This document shows, one piece after another, positions 19,412 through 28,187 of a stretch of 64,000 nucleotides of DNA. The DNA is from Bacteroides sp. An322. GTDB lineage: Bacteria; Bacteroidota; Bacteroidia; Bacteroidales; Bacteroidaceae. How positions within the stretch are numbered: position 1 is the first letter of the stretch; the number at the start of each line of letters is the position of its first letter. The stretch covers positions 1 to 64,000 of the forward strand of contig NZ_NFIN01000007.1 of the NCBI RefSeq assembly GCF_002161765.1, given 5' to 3'. A program made the translations under genes and the position numbers. The notes beneath the pieces are model-generated. The model worked only from the letters and a program-made list of their open reading frames with translations. It was not told where the DNA came from and searched no databases.

Positions 19412-21181
19412 ATGAAAAAGAAATATAGTACAATTAAATTAGTTTCCCTTTTTGTGGGAGGCATATTGACGGTTTCCTGTAACGATTCCTTCTTGGACCG
19501 TTATCCCATTGCGGAAATCTCGCCGGAAAATTCGTTCAAGACGGCAGATGACTTGCGGTTGTATACAAATGGCTTTTATGAACAACTTCCGTCTATCCGC
19601 AACATTATCGATGAAGACTTGAAGACAGACAATGTGTTGTATTCCAGCATACCGGAAGAACAACGTAGCCACGAACGGATTCTTCCCTCTGAAACAGGAA
19701 GTGGCGGATGGGATTGGGAAGATTTGCGTGATATCAATTTGTTCTTCGACAATTACCAACGTTGTACCGATGAAGCAGGGCGCAATAAATACGAAGGAGT
19801 TGCCCGATTCTTCCGTGCGTGGTTCTATTTCGATAAAGTGAAGCGTTTTGGCGATGTACCTTGGTATGAAACAGTTATTCAGACTGATGATGCAGACTTA
19901 TTGTACAAGGCACGTGATAGCCGTGAGTTTGTAGTCAGCAAGATTGTGGAAGATTTGGAGATAGCTGTAGATAAGTTAGGAAATGAACGTGCGTCCGATC
20001 AAGTTACCCGTTGGACAGCATTGGCTCTCCTTTCCCGCGTCTGTTTATATGAAGGTACGTTCCGTAAATATCATACGGAATTGAATTTGCCCGAAAGCGA
20101 TGTCTTATTGCAGAAGGCATACGAAGCGGCACAGCGCGTAATGGACGAATCCGGCTATACCTTATATAGTACAGGTAATCCGGATACGGACTATAGGGAC
20201 TTGTTCGCTTCTACGTTAAAAGAGGAGGAAGTGATTTTGGGACGCCGTTATTCGTTGACTTTGAATCGGATGCATAATGTGAATTATTACCTAACATCAC
20301 GGACCCAACGTGACATCGGTTTGACAAAAGATTTGGTGGATTCTTATTTACAGATGAACGGAACCCCGTTTACAAATAAGGACGGATATGAGACAATGGG
20401 ATTTTATGAAGAAATGCAGAGCCGTGACCGCCGTTTAGCACAAACAATTCGTTCTTTGGGATATCAGCGTATAGGGGGAACGGCGACTTTACTTCCCGAT
20501 TTTGCCGCTACGATGACAGGTTATCAATTGTGTAAGTTTTTATCCGATGAAACACAAGACGGTGACGGAGCATCTTATCAGGATGTGGCGTTTATCCGTT
20601 ATGCGGAAGTTCTGTTAAATTATGCGGAAGCAAAAGCTGAATTAGGAATCATCACACAGGATGATATTGACCATACCATCCGGTTGATACGTAGCCGTGT
20701 AAGTATGCCTAATTTGGATATGGCGTCAGCTAATCAGTCCCCTGATGCCGTTTTGTCTTCCTTGTACCCCAACGTATCTGGAAGTAATAAAGGCATTATC
20801 TTGGAAATTAGGAGAGAACGACGGATTGAATTGGTGATGGAAGGATTCCGTTGGGATGACTTGGTAAGATGGAAGGTCGGCAAATTGCTGGAACCTCATT
20901 TCATCGGAATGTACTTCCCTTCATTAGGTGAATTCGATTTGGATGGTGACGGAACTCCCGATTTGTTGCTATACACAGGGACGGCTCCTTCTACGACTGC
21001 TTCACAAAGCGTAGAGATCGGAGGCGTGCTTCAACTGACGGAAGGCGACCACGGTAATCTGATAGGTTTCAAGGATAACACGAAACAATTCGATGAATCC
21101 CGTGATTATCTATACCCTCTGCCTACGGGAGATTTGTTATTGAACGAGAATTTGGTACAGAATCCGAATTGGGATAAGTAA
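19412..21181 (+). CDS. SusD/RagB-type surface lipoprotein
   Basis: The 589-residue lipoprotein has a lipobox ending SCNDSFLDRYP at about residue 23. It shows the SusD plan: N-terminal SusD-like domain, tetratricopeptide-like helices with FFRAWFYFDKVKRFGDVPWY near residue 140, and the C-terminal LEIRRERRIELVMEGFRWDDLVRWK signature (in part) near residue 470. SusD lids close the SusC barrel and capture the substrate. It starts 12 nt after susC and ends with the usual NPNWDK. Its counterpart at 29181-30980 is of similar length and motif content, so the two loci may bind related ligands. Confidence 0.95.
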   Translation: MKKKYSTIKLVSLFVGGILTVSCNDSFLDRYPIAEISPENSFKTADDLRLYTNGFYEQLPSIRNIIDEDLKTDNVLYSSIPEEQRSHERILPSETGSGGWDWEDLRDINLFFDNYQRCTDEAGRNKYEGVARFFRAWFYFDKVKRFGDVPWYETVIQTDDADLLYKARDSREFVVSKIVEDLEIAVDKLGNERASDQVTRWTALALLSRVCLYEGTFRKYHTELNLPESDVLLQKAYEAAQRVMDESGYTLYSTGNPDTDYRDLFASTLKEEEVILGRRYSLTLNRMHNVNYYLTSRTQRDIGLTKDLVDSYLQMNGTPFTNKDGYETMGFYEEMQSRDRRLAQTIRSLGYQRIGGTATLLPDFAATMTGYQLCKFLSDETQDGDGASYQDVAFIRYAEVLLNYAEAKAELGIITQDDIDHTIRLIRSRVSMPNLDMASANQSPDAVLSSLYPNVSGSNKGIILEIRRERRIELVMEGFRWDDLVRWKVGKLLEPHFIGMYFPSLGEFDLDGDGTPDLLLYTGTAPSTTASQSVEIGGVLQLTEGDHGNLIGFKDNTKQFDESRDYLYPLPTGDLLLNENLVQNPNWDK

Positions 21182-21196
21182 TAAAAGAGGAATGTT

Positions 21197-22321
21197 ATGA
21201 TTAAGGCTTTTAAGTTTTTCATGCTTGTATTTGTCACGGTCTTCTATGCCTGCGGTTCCGATTCTGTAGAAGAAGGCGCGGCATCTACATCCATAACGAT
21301 TGAGGCTTCCGCCAATGAAGTCAATTATGGGGAAGACGTGACATTTACGCTCCAGAATGTGCCAGAAGCAGATGTGGTTTCTGTGCATTGGGATTTTGGT
21401 GACGGTGAGACATCTGATGCATTTGTTCCGTCGCATACCTATCGTATTCCTGATGATTATACGGTAACGGCTTCTGTGGCTTTGTCTACCGGAGAGACGA
21501 AAGAATATAAGACCTTAGTAAAGGTTTTTGCAGCAGAAATAAGTTCGGCAGTCCGTCTTTCCATTCCGGAGTCTTTGGCAGGCAGGCATTATCAGGTATG
21601 TGCGCACCGTGGATATTGGAAAGAAGCCCCGGAAAATTCGGTTGCATCCATTGCGAAAGCGATACAGCATGACATTGACTTTATCGAAATCGATGTACGG
21701 ATGACAAAAGACAATGAGTTAGTGTTAATGCACAACGCTACGATAGACGAGACAACCAATGGAACAGGTAAAGTTTCCGACTTGACTTTTGAAGAAATGA
21801 AATCTTACTATTTGTATTATGACGGTCGTCAGACAATGGAACGCGTACCTTCGTTAGCAGAGGCATTAATGGCGGCAAGAGGAAAGATTTATGTGGATAT
21901 TGACATGAAGATTTCGGATTATCGTTCTGTTTACAATGTAGTGAAACAATGCGGTATGCTGTCTCAATGTATGTTTACGGTTTACGAATTGCAAGACGCG
22001 TCTAAATTGTTGAATATCGACAATACAGTCAATGTATTTCCAGTGGTTTATACCAAGGAAGACTTAGACGGCTTTATGTCTTTGGTTGATAATCTTGCTA
22101 TTGTGCAATTCAATTCGGATGCTTGGATAGATGACATTTTGGAGAAAGCTTACAACAACGGGATAGCTGGATTTATGAATGTTTATGTGAATGACAAAGA
22201 TACTCCGGAAACAGACAACTATCGGAAAGCAGATAGATTTGTCGATTTAGGAGGAACTGTCGCACAAACAGATTTCCCTGTCGAGCTAAAAACTTATCTT
22301 GACAACTTAAAAAGAGATTAA
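21197..22321 (+). CDS. Lipoprotein with PKD domain and glycerophosphodiester phosphodiesterase domain
   Basis: The 374-residue lipoprotein has a lipobox YACGSD near residue 19, then a PKD domain at about 35-110 (VHWDFGDGETSD, PSHTYRIPDDYTVTASV), then a GDPD TIM-barrel domain at about 125-370. The catalytic pattern is present: CAHRGYWKEAPENS (His-Arg-Gly and Glu-Asn), FIEIDVRMTKD (metal-binding Glu/Asp) and LMHNATIDETTNG (second His). Enzymes of this family split glycerophosphodiesters into sn-glycerol 3-phosphate and an alcohol. Its position directly after susD suggests it acts at the surface or in the periplasm, with the PKD domain as a spacer or binding module. Confidence 0.9.
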   Translation: MIKAFKFFMLVFVTVFYACGSDSVEEGAASTSITIEASANEVNYGEDVTFTLQNVPEADVVSVHWDFGDGETSDAFVPSHTYRIPDDYTVTASVALSTGETKEYKTLVKVFAAEISSAVRLSIPESLAGRHYQVCAHRGYWKEAPENSVASIAKAIQHDIDFIEIDVRMTKDNELVLMHNATIDETTNGTGKVSDLTFEEMKSYYLYYDGRQTMERVPSLAEALMAARGKIYVDIDMKISDYRSVYNVVKQCGMLSQCMFTVYELQDASKLLNIDNTVNVFPVVYTKEDLDGFMSLVDNLAIVQFNSDAWIDDILEKAYNNGIAGFMNVYVNDKDTPETDNYRKADRFVDLGGTVAQTDFPVELKTYLDNLKRD

Positions 22322-22327
22322 TGACGT

Positions 22328-23782
22328 ATGAAAAAACTATTATTAATGGCAACGGCTGTATTGTTAATAACAGCTTGCCAAGATGACGATAAAGTGAATA
22401 CCAAGCCGGTAGCTGCGTTTAAGGCTACGGCTACTACGGTAGAAGTGGAGCAAAGCATTTCATTTACGAGTCTTTCCTTTGACGAAGACGGGCAGATAAG
22501 CCGCTGGCAATGGGATTTCGGAAACGGAACGACCTCGGAAGAAGAAAATCCTACCATTACCTACAGTGCGCCCGGTGACTATAAAGTGGTGCTGACCGTA
22601 TGGGATAATCAAGGACAGCAGAATGCCAATTCGTTTGATAAGACCATTGCAGTCAAGGAAAAATCGTTATCAGATGAGGAACCGGAACTGATATGGGAAT
22701 ATGCTACTACAACGGGATTTCAAGATGCTTCTTTGGCTGTAGATAACCAAGGGAATGTTATTTTTGGTTGCGATGCTAATAACAGCCGTGGCGATTATAA
22801 CATTGCGGTGTTGAACAATAAGGGTGAAGAGCAATGGACTTATAAAGCCGGTGATGTGGTAAGAAGTACACCAACTGTTGCTGATGACGGAACATTCTAC
22901 ATCGGTAGCTATGATAAAAATCTGTATGCGTTTAATGCGTCATCCTCTACAATCTTGGCATCGTTTGCAACAGGTGCGACTGTGAAATACTCTTCACCTG
23001 CAGTGGATGCAGACGGTACGGTCTATTATGGAGGAAATAAGAAAATGTATGCTATATCCGCTTCTCCTGCAATGACTGAATTGTGGAGTACGGATTGTGG
23101 CGGAGACATACAGTCTCCGGTAGTTATCGGTGATGATGCTGTATATGTCTGCAATAATAGTGGCAAGATGCTGGCATTCGCTAAGGCAGACGGCTCTAAA
23201 CTTTGGGAAATAGAATACGGATCGTCATGTACGGCTGCTCCGGCATTGGGTGAAGACGGAATAATTTATATGTGTGGAAACACATCAGACGGTGGTATTG
23301 TCATGGCTGTAAATGCAACGGACGGAACCGTTAAATGGCAATCGCCAAGCATGGCAAAATATGACAATACGGGAGTTGCGCTTGATTTAAATGGACATCT
23401 CTTTGTCGGTGATAGTGACGGCGTGATGACTTGCTACAACCAATCAAATGGAGATGTAGTTTGGACATTCCGTAGCCAAGGAAAGATTCGCTGTACGCCA
23501 GCCATAACCGATAACGGATACATTTGTTTTGGAGACGGTGCCGGTTATTTCTATATTTTGAATGAAGAAGGCAAGCAGGTATACAAGGAAGTCAAGCTGG
23601 GTAATGAAATCTATTCTTCACCGGCAATAGGTAGTGACGGTACGGTTTATATTTGCGTGAATGTCGAGACAAACCAACAGCCTGGCAGATTGTGTGCATT
23701 CCGAACAACTGCAACTGGAGCAATGAAAGGCTGGTCAATGCGAGGAGGTAACAGTTTAAGGAACGGACGTCGTTCAAATTAA
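22328..23782 (+). CDS. Lipoprotein with PKD domain and PQQ-like beta-propeller
   Basis: The 484-residue lipoprotein has a lipobox ending ITACQDDD near residue 17, a PKD domain at about 28-115 (WQWDFGNGTTSEEENP, YSAPGDYKVVLTVWD), and then six to seven propeller blades in the PQQ-like style. The blades show repeating G-x-x-Y-x-G and A-x-x-x-x-G-x-x-x-W patterns, such as DGTFYIGSYDKNLYAF and DGTVYYGGNKKMYAI. No catalytic motif of a quinoprotein dehydrogenase is evident. It occupies the place where many SusCD loci have a surface binding protein (SusE/F or SGBP), so I infer a surface ligand-binding role. It begins 6 nt after the first GDPD gene. Confidence 0.85.
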   Translation: MKKLLLMATAVLLITACQDDDKVNTKPVAAFKATATTVEVEQSISFTSLSFDEDGQISRWQWDFGNGTTSEEENPTITYSAPGDYKVVLTVWDNQGQQNANSFDKTIAVKEKSLSDEEPELIWEYATTTGFQDASLAVDNQGNVIFGCDANNSRGDYNIAVLNNKGEEQWTYKAGDVVRSTPTVADDGTFYIGSYDKNLYAFNASSSTILASFATGATVKYSSPAVDADGTVYYGGNKKMYAISASPAMTELWSTDCGGDIQSPVVIGDDAVYVCNNSGKMLAFAKADGSKLWEIEYGSSCTAAPALGEDGIIYMCGNTSDGGIVMAVNATDGTVKWQSPSMAKYDNTGVALDLNGHLFVGDSDGVMTCYNQSNGDVVWTFRSQGKIRCTPAITDNGYICFGDGAGYFYILNEEGKQVYKEVKLGNEIYSSPAIGSDGTVYICVNVETNQQPGRLCAFRTTATGAMKGWSMRGGNSLRNGRRSN

Positions 23783-23795
23783 AAAAGTTTTCAAT

Positions 23796-24728
23796 ATGAG
23801 GTATTTTATATATATAGTATGTGTCTGCCTGTTGACATTATCGTCTTGCGGACAGAAAGAGAAGAATGATTCGACCAATGAAAAATCGGTCATTGAAAAG
23901 AAAAGTGCATCTGTTACCGAAAACTTGGAGTCTGAAGGAATCTTAGTGGTTTCGCATCGGGGTGACTGGCGTAATGCTCCGGAGAACTCGTTGCAAGCCA
24001 TTCAGAATTGCATTGATATGGGTGTGGATATGGTGGAAATCGATTTGAAGAAAACCAAAGACGGATACTTGGTATTGATGCACGACAAGACCATCAACCG
24101 CACAATGAACGGCAAAGGGAAGCCGGAAGACTATACGCTTACTGAATTGCGGGAATTCTTCTTGAAAGGTGGGCATGGTCAAAAAACCCGTCACAAAATC
24201 CCTACTTTCGAAGAAGTAATGACCCTCTGTAAAGGCAAGATTATGGTGAACGTGGATAAAGGATACGATTACTTCAAAGACGCATACGCTGTACTAGAAA
24301 AAACGGGTACGGTAGACCAGTGCGTGATGAAGTCGGATCATCCGTATGAAAAGGTGAAAGCGGAAAATGGAGAAGTTTTGGATAAGATGGTCTTTATGCC
24401 AGTGGTGAACCTGCATAAGGAAGGGGCTGAAGCCATTATTGACGGTTATCTGAAAAATATGAAGCCAAAAGCTTTTGAATTGGTGTTCAATAACGATTCT
24501 GCCGATGTGTTACGCCTTGTCAAGAAGGTAAAAGACAGCGGTGCAAAGATTTTCATCAACTCTTTGTGGCCCGACTTGTGCGGAGGGCACGATGATGACC
24601 GTGCGGTAGAGCTGGGTGAACCTGAAGAAAGCTGGGGGTGGATTATCAATCAGGGAGCTAAGCTTATCCAGACAGACCGCCCCGCTCTTCTCTTGGATTA
24701 TCTGAGAAATAAAGGATTGCATCAATAA
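23796..24728 (+). CDS. Second glycerophosphodiester phosphodiesterase lipoprotein
   Basis: The 310-residue lipoprotein has a lipobox SSCGQKEK near residue 16. The GDPD domain covers about residues 50-305, with VVSHRGDWRNAPENS, MVEIDLKKTKDGYLVLMHDKTINRT and IQTDRPALLLDYL at the barrel end. It lacks the PKD domain of the first GDPD, and the two proteins share only catalytic motifs, so they are unlikely to be a recent duplication and may differ in substrate or location (surface versus periplasm). The residues SLWPDLCGGHDDDRA near 255 form a cysteine/acidic loop not seen in the first enzyme. Confidence 0.92.
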   Translation: MRYFIYIVCVCLLTLSSCGQKEKNDSTNEKSVIEKKSASVTENLESEGILVVSHRGDWRNAPENSLQAIQNCIDMGVDMVEIDLKKTKDGYLVLMHDKTINRTMNGKGKPEDYTLTELREFFLKGGHGQKTRHKIPTFEEVMTLCKGKIMVNVDKGYDYFKDAYAVLEKTGTVDQCVMKSDHPYEKVKAENGEVLDKMVFMPVVNLHKEGAEAIIDGYLKNMKPKAFELVFNNDSADVLRLVKKVKDSGAKIFINSLWPDLCGGHDDDRAVELGEPEESWGWIINQGAKLIQTDRPALLLDYLRNKGLHQ

Positions 24729-24751
24729 AAATCGGATAGAAGTTATTATTA

Positions 24752-24781
24752 CCTGCATAGTTTCATTTGAGGCTATGCAGG
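24752..24781. repeat. Hairpin between the second GDPD and the HAD phosphatase gene
   Basis: CCTGCATAG (24752-24760) pairs with CTATGCAGG (24773-24781). No T-run follows, so it is more likely an mRNA-stabilising or processing element in the operon than a terminator. Confidence 0.5.
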
Positions 24782-24814
24782 CAATGTTAAGCATTTCTAA
24801 AGTCAGTGTAAGGT

Positions 24815-25447
24815 ATGATTAAGAATCTGATATTCGATTGGGGCAATGTATTGATAGATGTATCTATGGAACGCTTTGCCAAGTCTTGCGAAGACTATGG
24901 AATCCGGTTCACCGAGGATGAAGTTAACAGCACCCATAAAGCTGGTTTCTTCCTGGAATATGAGAAAGGTAACCTTTCGGATGGTGAATTTAGGGATGAA
25001 ATCCGGGCAAGGGCTGCTATAATTCTTTCAGATGAAGAAATCGATTCGGTTTGGAATAGGATGTTAGGCAACATTCCTATAGAGAAATTGCAACTCCTGT
25101 GTCTGCTAAAGGATAAATACAATTTATATCTGTTGAGCAATACCAACTCTATACACTGGAATACGTTTTCCAATAAATGCTTCGATTATAGAGGATTAAA
25201 CGTCGATGATTTCTTTAAAGGAATCTATCTTTCTTATAAGCTGCATACGGCGAAGCCTGAATCTGCCATATTCCGTATAGCGGTTGCAGATGCGGGGATA
25301 GATGTGAGGGAGACCTTGTTTATTGATGACTCTTCTGCAAATTGTATAACGGCTGAATCCTTGGGAATGAAAACATTGGAATATAAACCAGATGATGATT
25401 TGATGAATTGTGTATTGGAAAAATTAGAACAAAAAGAAATGATATGA
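24815..25447 (+). CDS. HAD-family phosphatase (YihX-like)
   Basis: The 210-residue protein has no signal peptide and is cytoplasmic. HAD motifs are FDWGNVLID (motif I, residues 8-16), LLSNTNSIHW (motif II, SNT), K at YKLHTAKPE (motif III), and FIDDSSANC (motif IV). The second motif I residue that is normally Asp is replaced by Gly, as also in the YihX alpha-glucose-1-phosphatase subgroup, whose FDLGNVIVD and SNTN motifs it resembles. A cap helix pair follows motif I. In this locus it could remove phosphate from glycerol 3-phosphate or another imported sugar phosphate; the actual substrate is not deducible. Its stop overlaps the start of the transporter gene (ATGA). Confidence 0.85.
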   Translation: MIKNLIFDWGNVLIDVSMERFAKSCEDYGIRFTEDEVNSTHKAGFFLEYEKGNLSDGEFRDEIRARAAIILSDEEIDSVWNRMLGNIPIEKLQLLCLLKDKYNLYLLSNTNSIHWNTFSNKCFDYRGLNVDDFFKGIYLSYKLHTAKPESAIFRIAVADAGIDVRETLFIDDSSANCITAESLGMKTLEYKPDDDLMNCVLEKLEQKEMI

Positions 25448-26799
25448 TTTTTAAATCAATAATTGAGTTTTACAAGGTCTCCAAGCCGAAGCCTTGTAAC
25501 GGCGGATGGACACCGGAATCGGAACGAAAGCTGAAACGCTTGCAATGGTCCACTTTCCTTTCGGCTACGTTAGGGTACGGTATGTATTACGTCTGCCGTT
25601 TGAGCCTGAATGTGGTAAAGAAACCGATTGTGGAGGAAGGTATTTTTTCGGAAACCGAATTAGGTATCATCGGATCGGTGCTTTTCTTTACTTATGCGGT
25701 AGGGAAGTTCACCAACGGATTCCTTGCTGACCGCAGCAATATTAAGCGGTTTATGTCAACGGGGCTGTTGGTGACGGCGCTCGTGAATTTGTGTTTGGGT
25801 TTCATACATTCGTTCGTCTTATTTGCCGTGCTTTGGGGAATCAGCGGGTGGTTCCAGTCGATGGGAGCGGCATCGTGTGTAGTGGGGCTTTCGCGTTGGT
25901 TCGATGACAAGAAGCGTGGTTCATTTTACGGCTTTTGGTCGGCAAGTCACAATATCGGCGAGGCTTTGACATTTATTATTGTGGCTTCTATCGTAAGCGC
26001 ATTCGGTTGGCGTTATGGATTTTGGGGAGCTGGATTGGTAGGTTTGCTGGGAGCGTTGATTATATGGAATTTTTTCCACGACACGCCGCAAAGCAAAGGA
26101 TTACCACCTGTAAATCAACCTAAAGAAATAAAAGTATTGACCGAGGAAGAGACTGCTGACTTCAACAAGGCGCAGAAACAAGTGTTGCTGATGCCTGCCA
26201 TTTGGATATTGGCATTATCAAGTGCGTTTATGTACATCAGCCGATATGCTGTAAACAGTTGGGGTGTTTTCTATTTGGAGGCACAGAAAGGGTATGATAC
26301 ATTAGATGCCAGCTTTATAATCTCCATTGGTTCTGTGTGCGGTATTGTCGGAACGGTTTTATCAGGTTTCGTTTCCGACCGCTTATTCAAAGGCAAGCGC
26401 AATGCACCTGCACTGATATTCGGTTTGTTGAATACCTGTGCTTTGTGTTTATTCTTATTGGTTCCCGGTGTGCATTATTGGTTAGACGTGACAGCAATGA
26501 TACTGTTCGGTCTCAGCATCGGCGTGTTGTTGTGTTTCTTGGGTGGACTAATGGCGGTAGATATTGCACCTCGTAACGCTTCGGGAGCGGCATTGGGCGT
26601 GGTTGGTATAGCCAGCTATGTCGGTGCGGGTGTGCAGGATGTGATGAGCGGTATTCTGATAGAAGGGAATAAGATGGTGATGAATGGTGTGGAAATATAT
26701 GATTTTACTGCTATTAATTGGTTTTGGATAGGTGCAGCACTATTGTCTACGCTTTGTGCTCTTTTGGTTTGGAACGTGAAACCGGCGGAACATAAGTAA
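25444..26799 (+). CDS. Organophosphate:phosphate antiporter of the GlpT/UhpT type (MFS)
   Basis: The protein of about 451 residues has twelve predicted membrane segments. I start at the ATG at 25444, which overlaps the HAD stop by 4 nt, a typical translational coupling. Features of the organophosphate:Pi antiporter family are an N-terminal RLQWSTFLSATLGYGMYYVCRLSLN (the conserved arginine and YxxCR region, partly quoted), the FTYAVGKFTNGFLADR loop 2-3 motif, and QSMGAASCVVGLSRWF. Members exchange glycerol 3-phosphate, hexose 6-phosphate or phosphoglycerate for inorganic phosphate across the inner membrane. After two glycerophosphodiester phosphodiesterases, glycerol 3-phosphate is the most likely substrate. 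Confidence 0.9.
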   Translation: MIFKSIIEFYKVSKPKPCNGGWTPESERKLKRLQWSTFLSATLGYGMYYVCRLSLNVVKKPIVEEGIFSETELGIIGSVLFFTYAVGKFTNGFLADRSNIKRFMSTGLLVTALVNLCLGFIHSFVLFAVLWGISGWFQSMGAASCVVGLSRWFDDKKRGSFYGFWSASHNIGEALTFIIVASIVSAFGWRYGFWGAGLVGLLGALIIWNFFHDTPQSKGLPPVNQPKEIKVLTEEETADFNKAQKQVLLMPAIWILALSSAFMYISRYAVNSWGVFYLEAQKGYDTLDASFIISIGSVCGIVGTVLSGFVSDRLFKGKRNAPALIFGLLNTCALCLFLLVPGVHYWLDVTAMILFGLSIGVLLCFLGGLMAVDIAPRNASGAALGVVGIASYVGAGVQDVMSGILIEGNKMVMNGVEIYDFTAINWFWIGAALLSTLCALLVWNVKPAEHK

Positions 26800-26820
26800 C
26801 TTTTTAAGATTAGTTTTTAT

Positions 26821-26866
26821 AGGATTGTGGATTTTGCCTAAGCTTGGTTCCACAATCCTTTTTATT
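26821..26866 (+). terminator. Strong intrinsic terminator inside the locus
   Basis: AGGATTGTGGA (26821-26831) pairs perfectly with TCCACAATCCT (26849-26859), followed by TTTTATTTTTA. Only 17 nt separate it from the next ATG, too few for a separate promoter, so the porin gene should depend on read-through. Confidence 0.85.
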
Positions 26867-26883
26867 TTTATAAAATTCAATTT

Positions 26884-27900
26884 ATGGAGAAAATTTTATC
26901 GACACTATTCATAGCGTTTTATATAATAGGAATGGATGCACAAAATATTCAGTGGAAAGATTATATGCCAGAAATCCACGGAACATTAAGGGGTAAATAC
27001 GAATATCAGACTACGACCAACCAACAGCGTTTCCAAGTGCGGACGGCACGGGTGAGCGTTTCTGGGAACATAATTCCTATCGTAAGCTATAAAGCCGAAA
27101 TAGACCTTTGTGATGAAGGTGAAATAAAGATGCTGGATGCTTATGCACGGGTTACTCCATTAGAAGGGTTTCACATTACCATAGGGCAAATGCGTGTTCC
27201 GTTCACTATTGACGCACATCGTTCTCCCCATTTACAGTATTTTGCCAACCGTTCGTTTATTGCCAAGCAGATGGGAAGTCTGCGTGATGCAGGTGCCACG
27301 TTGAAGTACGTTCACAGAAACGGGCTCCCATTTTCGCTGGAAGCTGGTTTGTTTAGCGGGTCGGGGCTGACAGAGCAAAAGGGCTGGCATAAGTCTCTTT
27401 CGTATTCAGCGAAATTGGAGTTAAAACCTTTTAAAGGATATAATCTGACATTAAGCACCCAACGCATCCGTCCTACAGACAAGAATATCTACATGTATGA
27501 TTTAGGCACTTATTACGATTGGAACAATTGGCATTTCGAAGTGGAAACCATGTATAAAGAGTATCCCAACTCATTATTCAAAAGTGTATGGGCAGTAAAC
27601 GCTTTTGTCAATTACGATTGGTTCATCCGAAAGAAGAAAAGTCTGTTCAAAAAGGTTTCTCTCCTTGCTCGTTTCGATTATATGGGCAATAACAGTGACG
27701 GCACCTTAGATGAGCAAGGAGAGTTCCTGATAACCGATTATGAGCGCAAACGCATTACGAGCGGTCTGACCTTCAGCTTCGGAAAACCGTTTCAGGCAGA
27801 CCTTCGCTTGAATTACGAAAAGTATTTCTATGAGGATCGCTCGTTTGCTTTAGAGTCGGAACAAGATAAGTTGGTGGTGGAGATGATGGTACGTTTTTAA
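26884..27900 (+). CDS. Phosphate-selective porin (OprO/OprP family)
   Basis: The 338-residue protein has a short signal peptide (ending MDAQN). The N-terminal beta pattern (RFQVRTARVSVSGNI, YKAEIDLCDEGEIKMLDAYARV, GFHITIGQMRVPFT) is that of the OprO/P family in Bacteroidetes, and it ends in a barrel strand with terminal phenylalanine (VVEMMVRF). Such trimeric porins pass phosphate or small anionic phosphate compounds through the outer membrane. It closes the glycerophosphodiester locus, but sits after a strong terminator and so is probably made at a lower level than the transporter. Confidence 0.85.
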   Translation: MEKILSTLFIAFYIIGMDAQNIQWKDYMPEIHGTLRGKYEYQTTTNQQRFQVRTARVSVSGNIIPIVSYKAEIDLCDEGEIKMLDAYARVTPLEGFHITIGQMRVPFTIDAHRSPHLQYFANRSFIAKQMGSLRDAGATLKYVHRNGLPFSLEAGLFSGSGLTEQKGWHKSLSYSAKLELKPFKGYNLTLSTQRIRPTDKNIYMYDLGTYYDWNNWHFEVETMYKEYPNSLFKSVWAVNAFVNYDWFIRKKKSLFKKVSLLARFDYMGNNSDGTLDEQGEFLITDYERKRITSGLTFSFGKPFQADLRLNYEKYFYEDRSFALESEQDKLVVEMMVRF

Positions 27901-27987
27901 ACCTCAATTAATTTACTTTGTTACGTAATGCCTTCGAAGAAAATCGATTGAAATTGACAACTATAGCAAAATTCAAAGATAGATAAA

Positions 27988-28082
27988 GAAGCTGTCTCAA
28001 AATAAAAATAGGCCTTCATTTTGTCTAAAAGAGCGTAATGAAGGATCTTGAGGACACAAGCTGATGCACACGAGATCCTTCA
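27988..28082. repeat. Intergenic repeat with GAAGGATCT hairpin
   Basis: TGAAGGATCT (28039-28048) pairs with AGATCCTTCA (28073-28082). The preceding AGAAGCTGTCTCAAAAT (about 27989-28005) resembles terminal repeats of some Bacteroides insertion sequences, but no transposase remnant is present. The gap lies between convergent genes (porin and mazG), and no other coding signal is visible in 27901-28187. Confidence 0.55.
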
Positions 28083-28187
28083 CTACAACACCCGTCTTCG
28101 CTATTGGCGTGTAGCAAACAGCCGATTGCCAACCTCTGCAATGTCTAATGATAAATCTCTACTTTCAATTTTTAATTTCTTCAGCGT

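Noticed and set aside
21197..24728. The two GDPD genes as a recent tandem duplication
   Set aside because: They share only family catalytic motifs, differ in domain layout and are separated by an unrelated gene.
27988..28005. Terminal repeat of an insertion sequence (AGAAGCTGTCTCAAAAT)
   Set aside because: Resembles some element ends and weakly the region after the transposase at 1-84, but there is no second end or transposase remnant.
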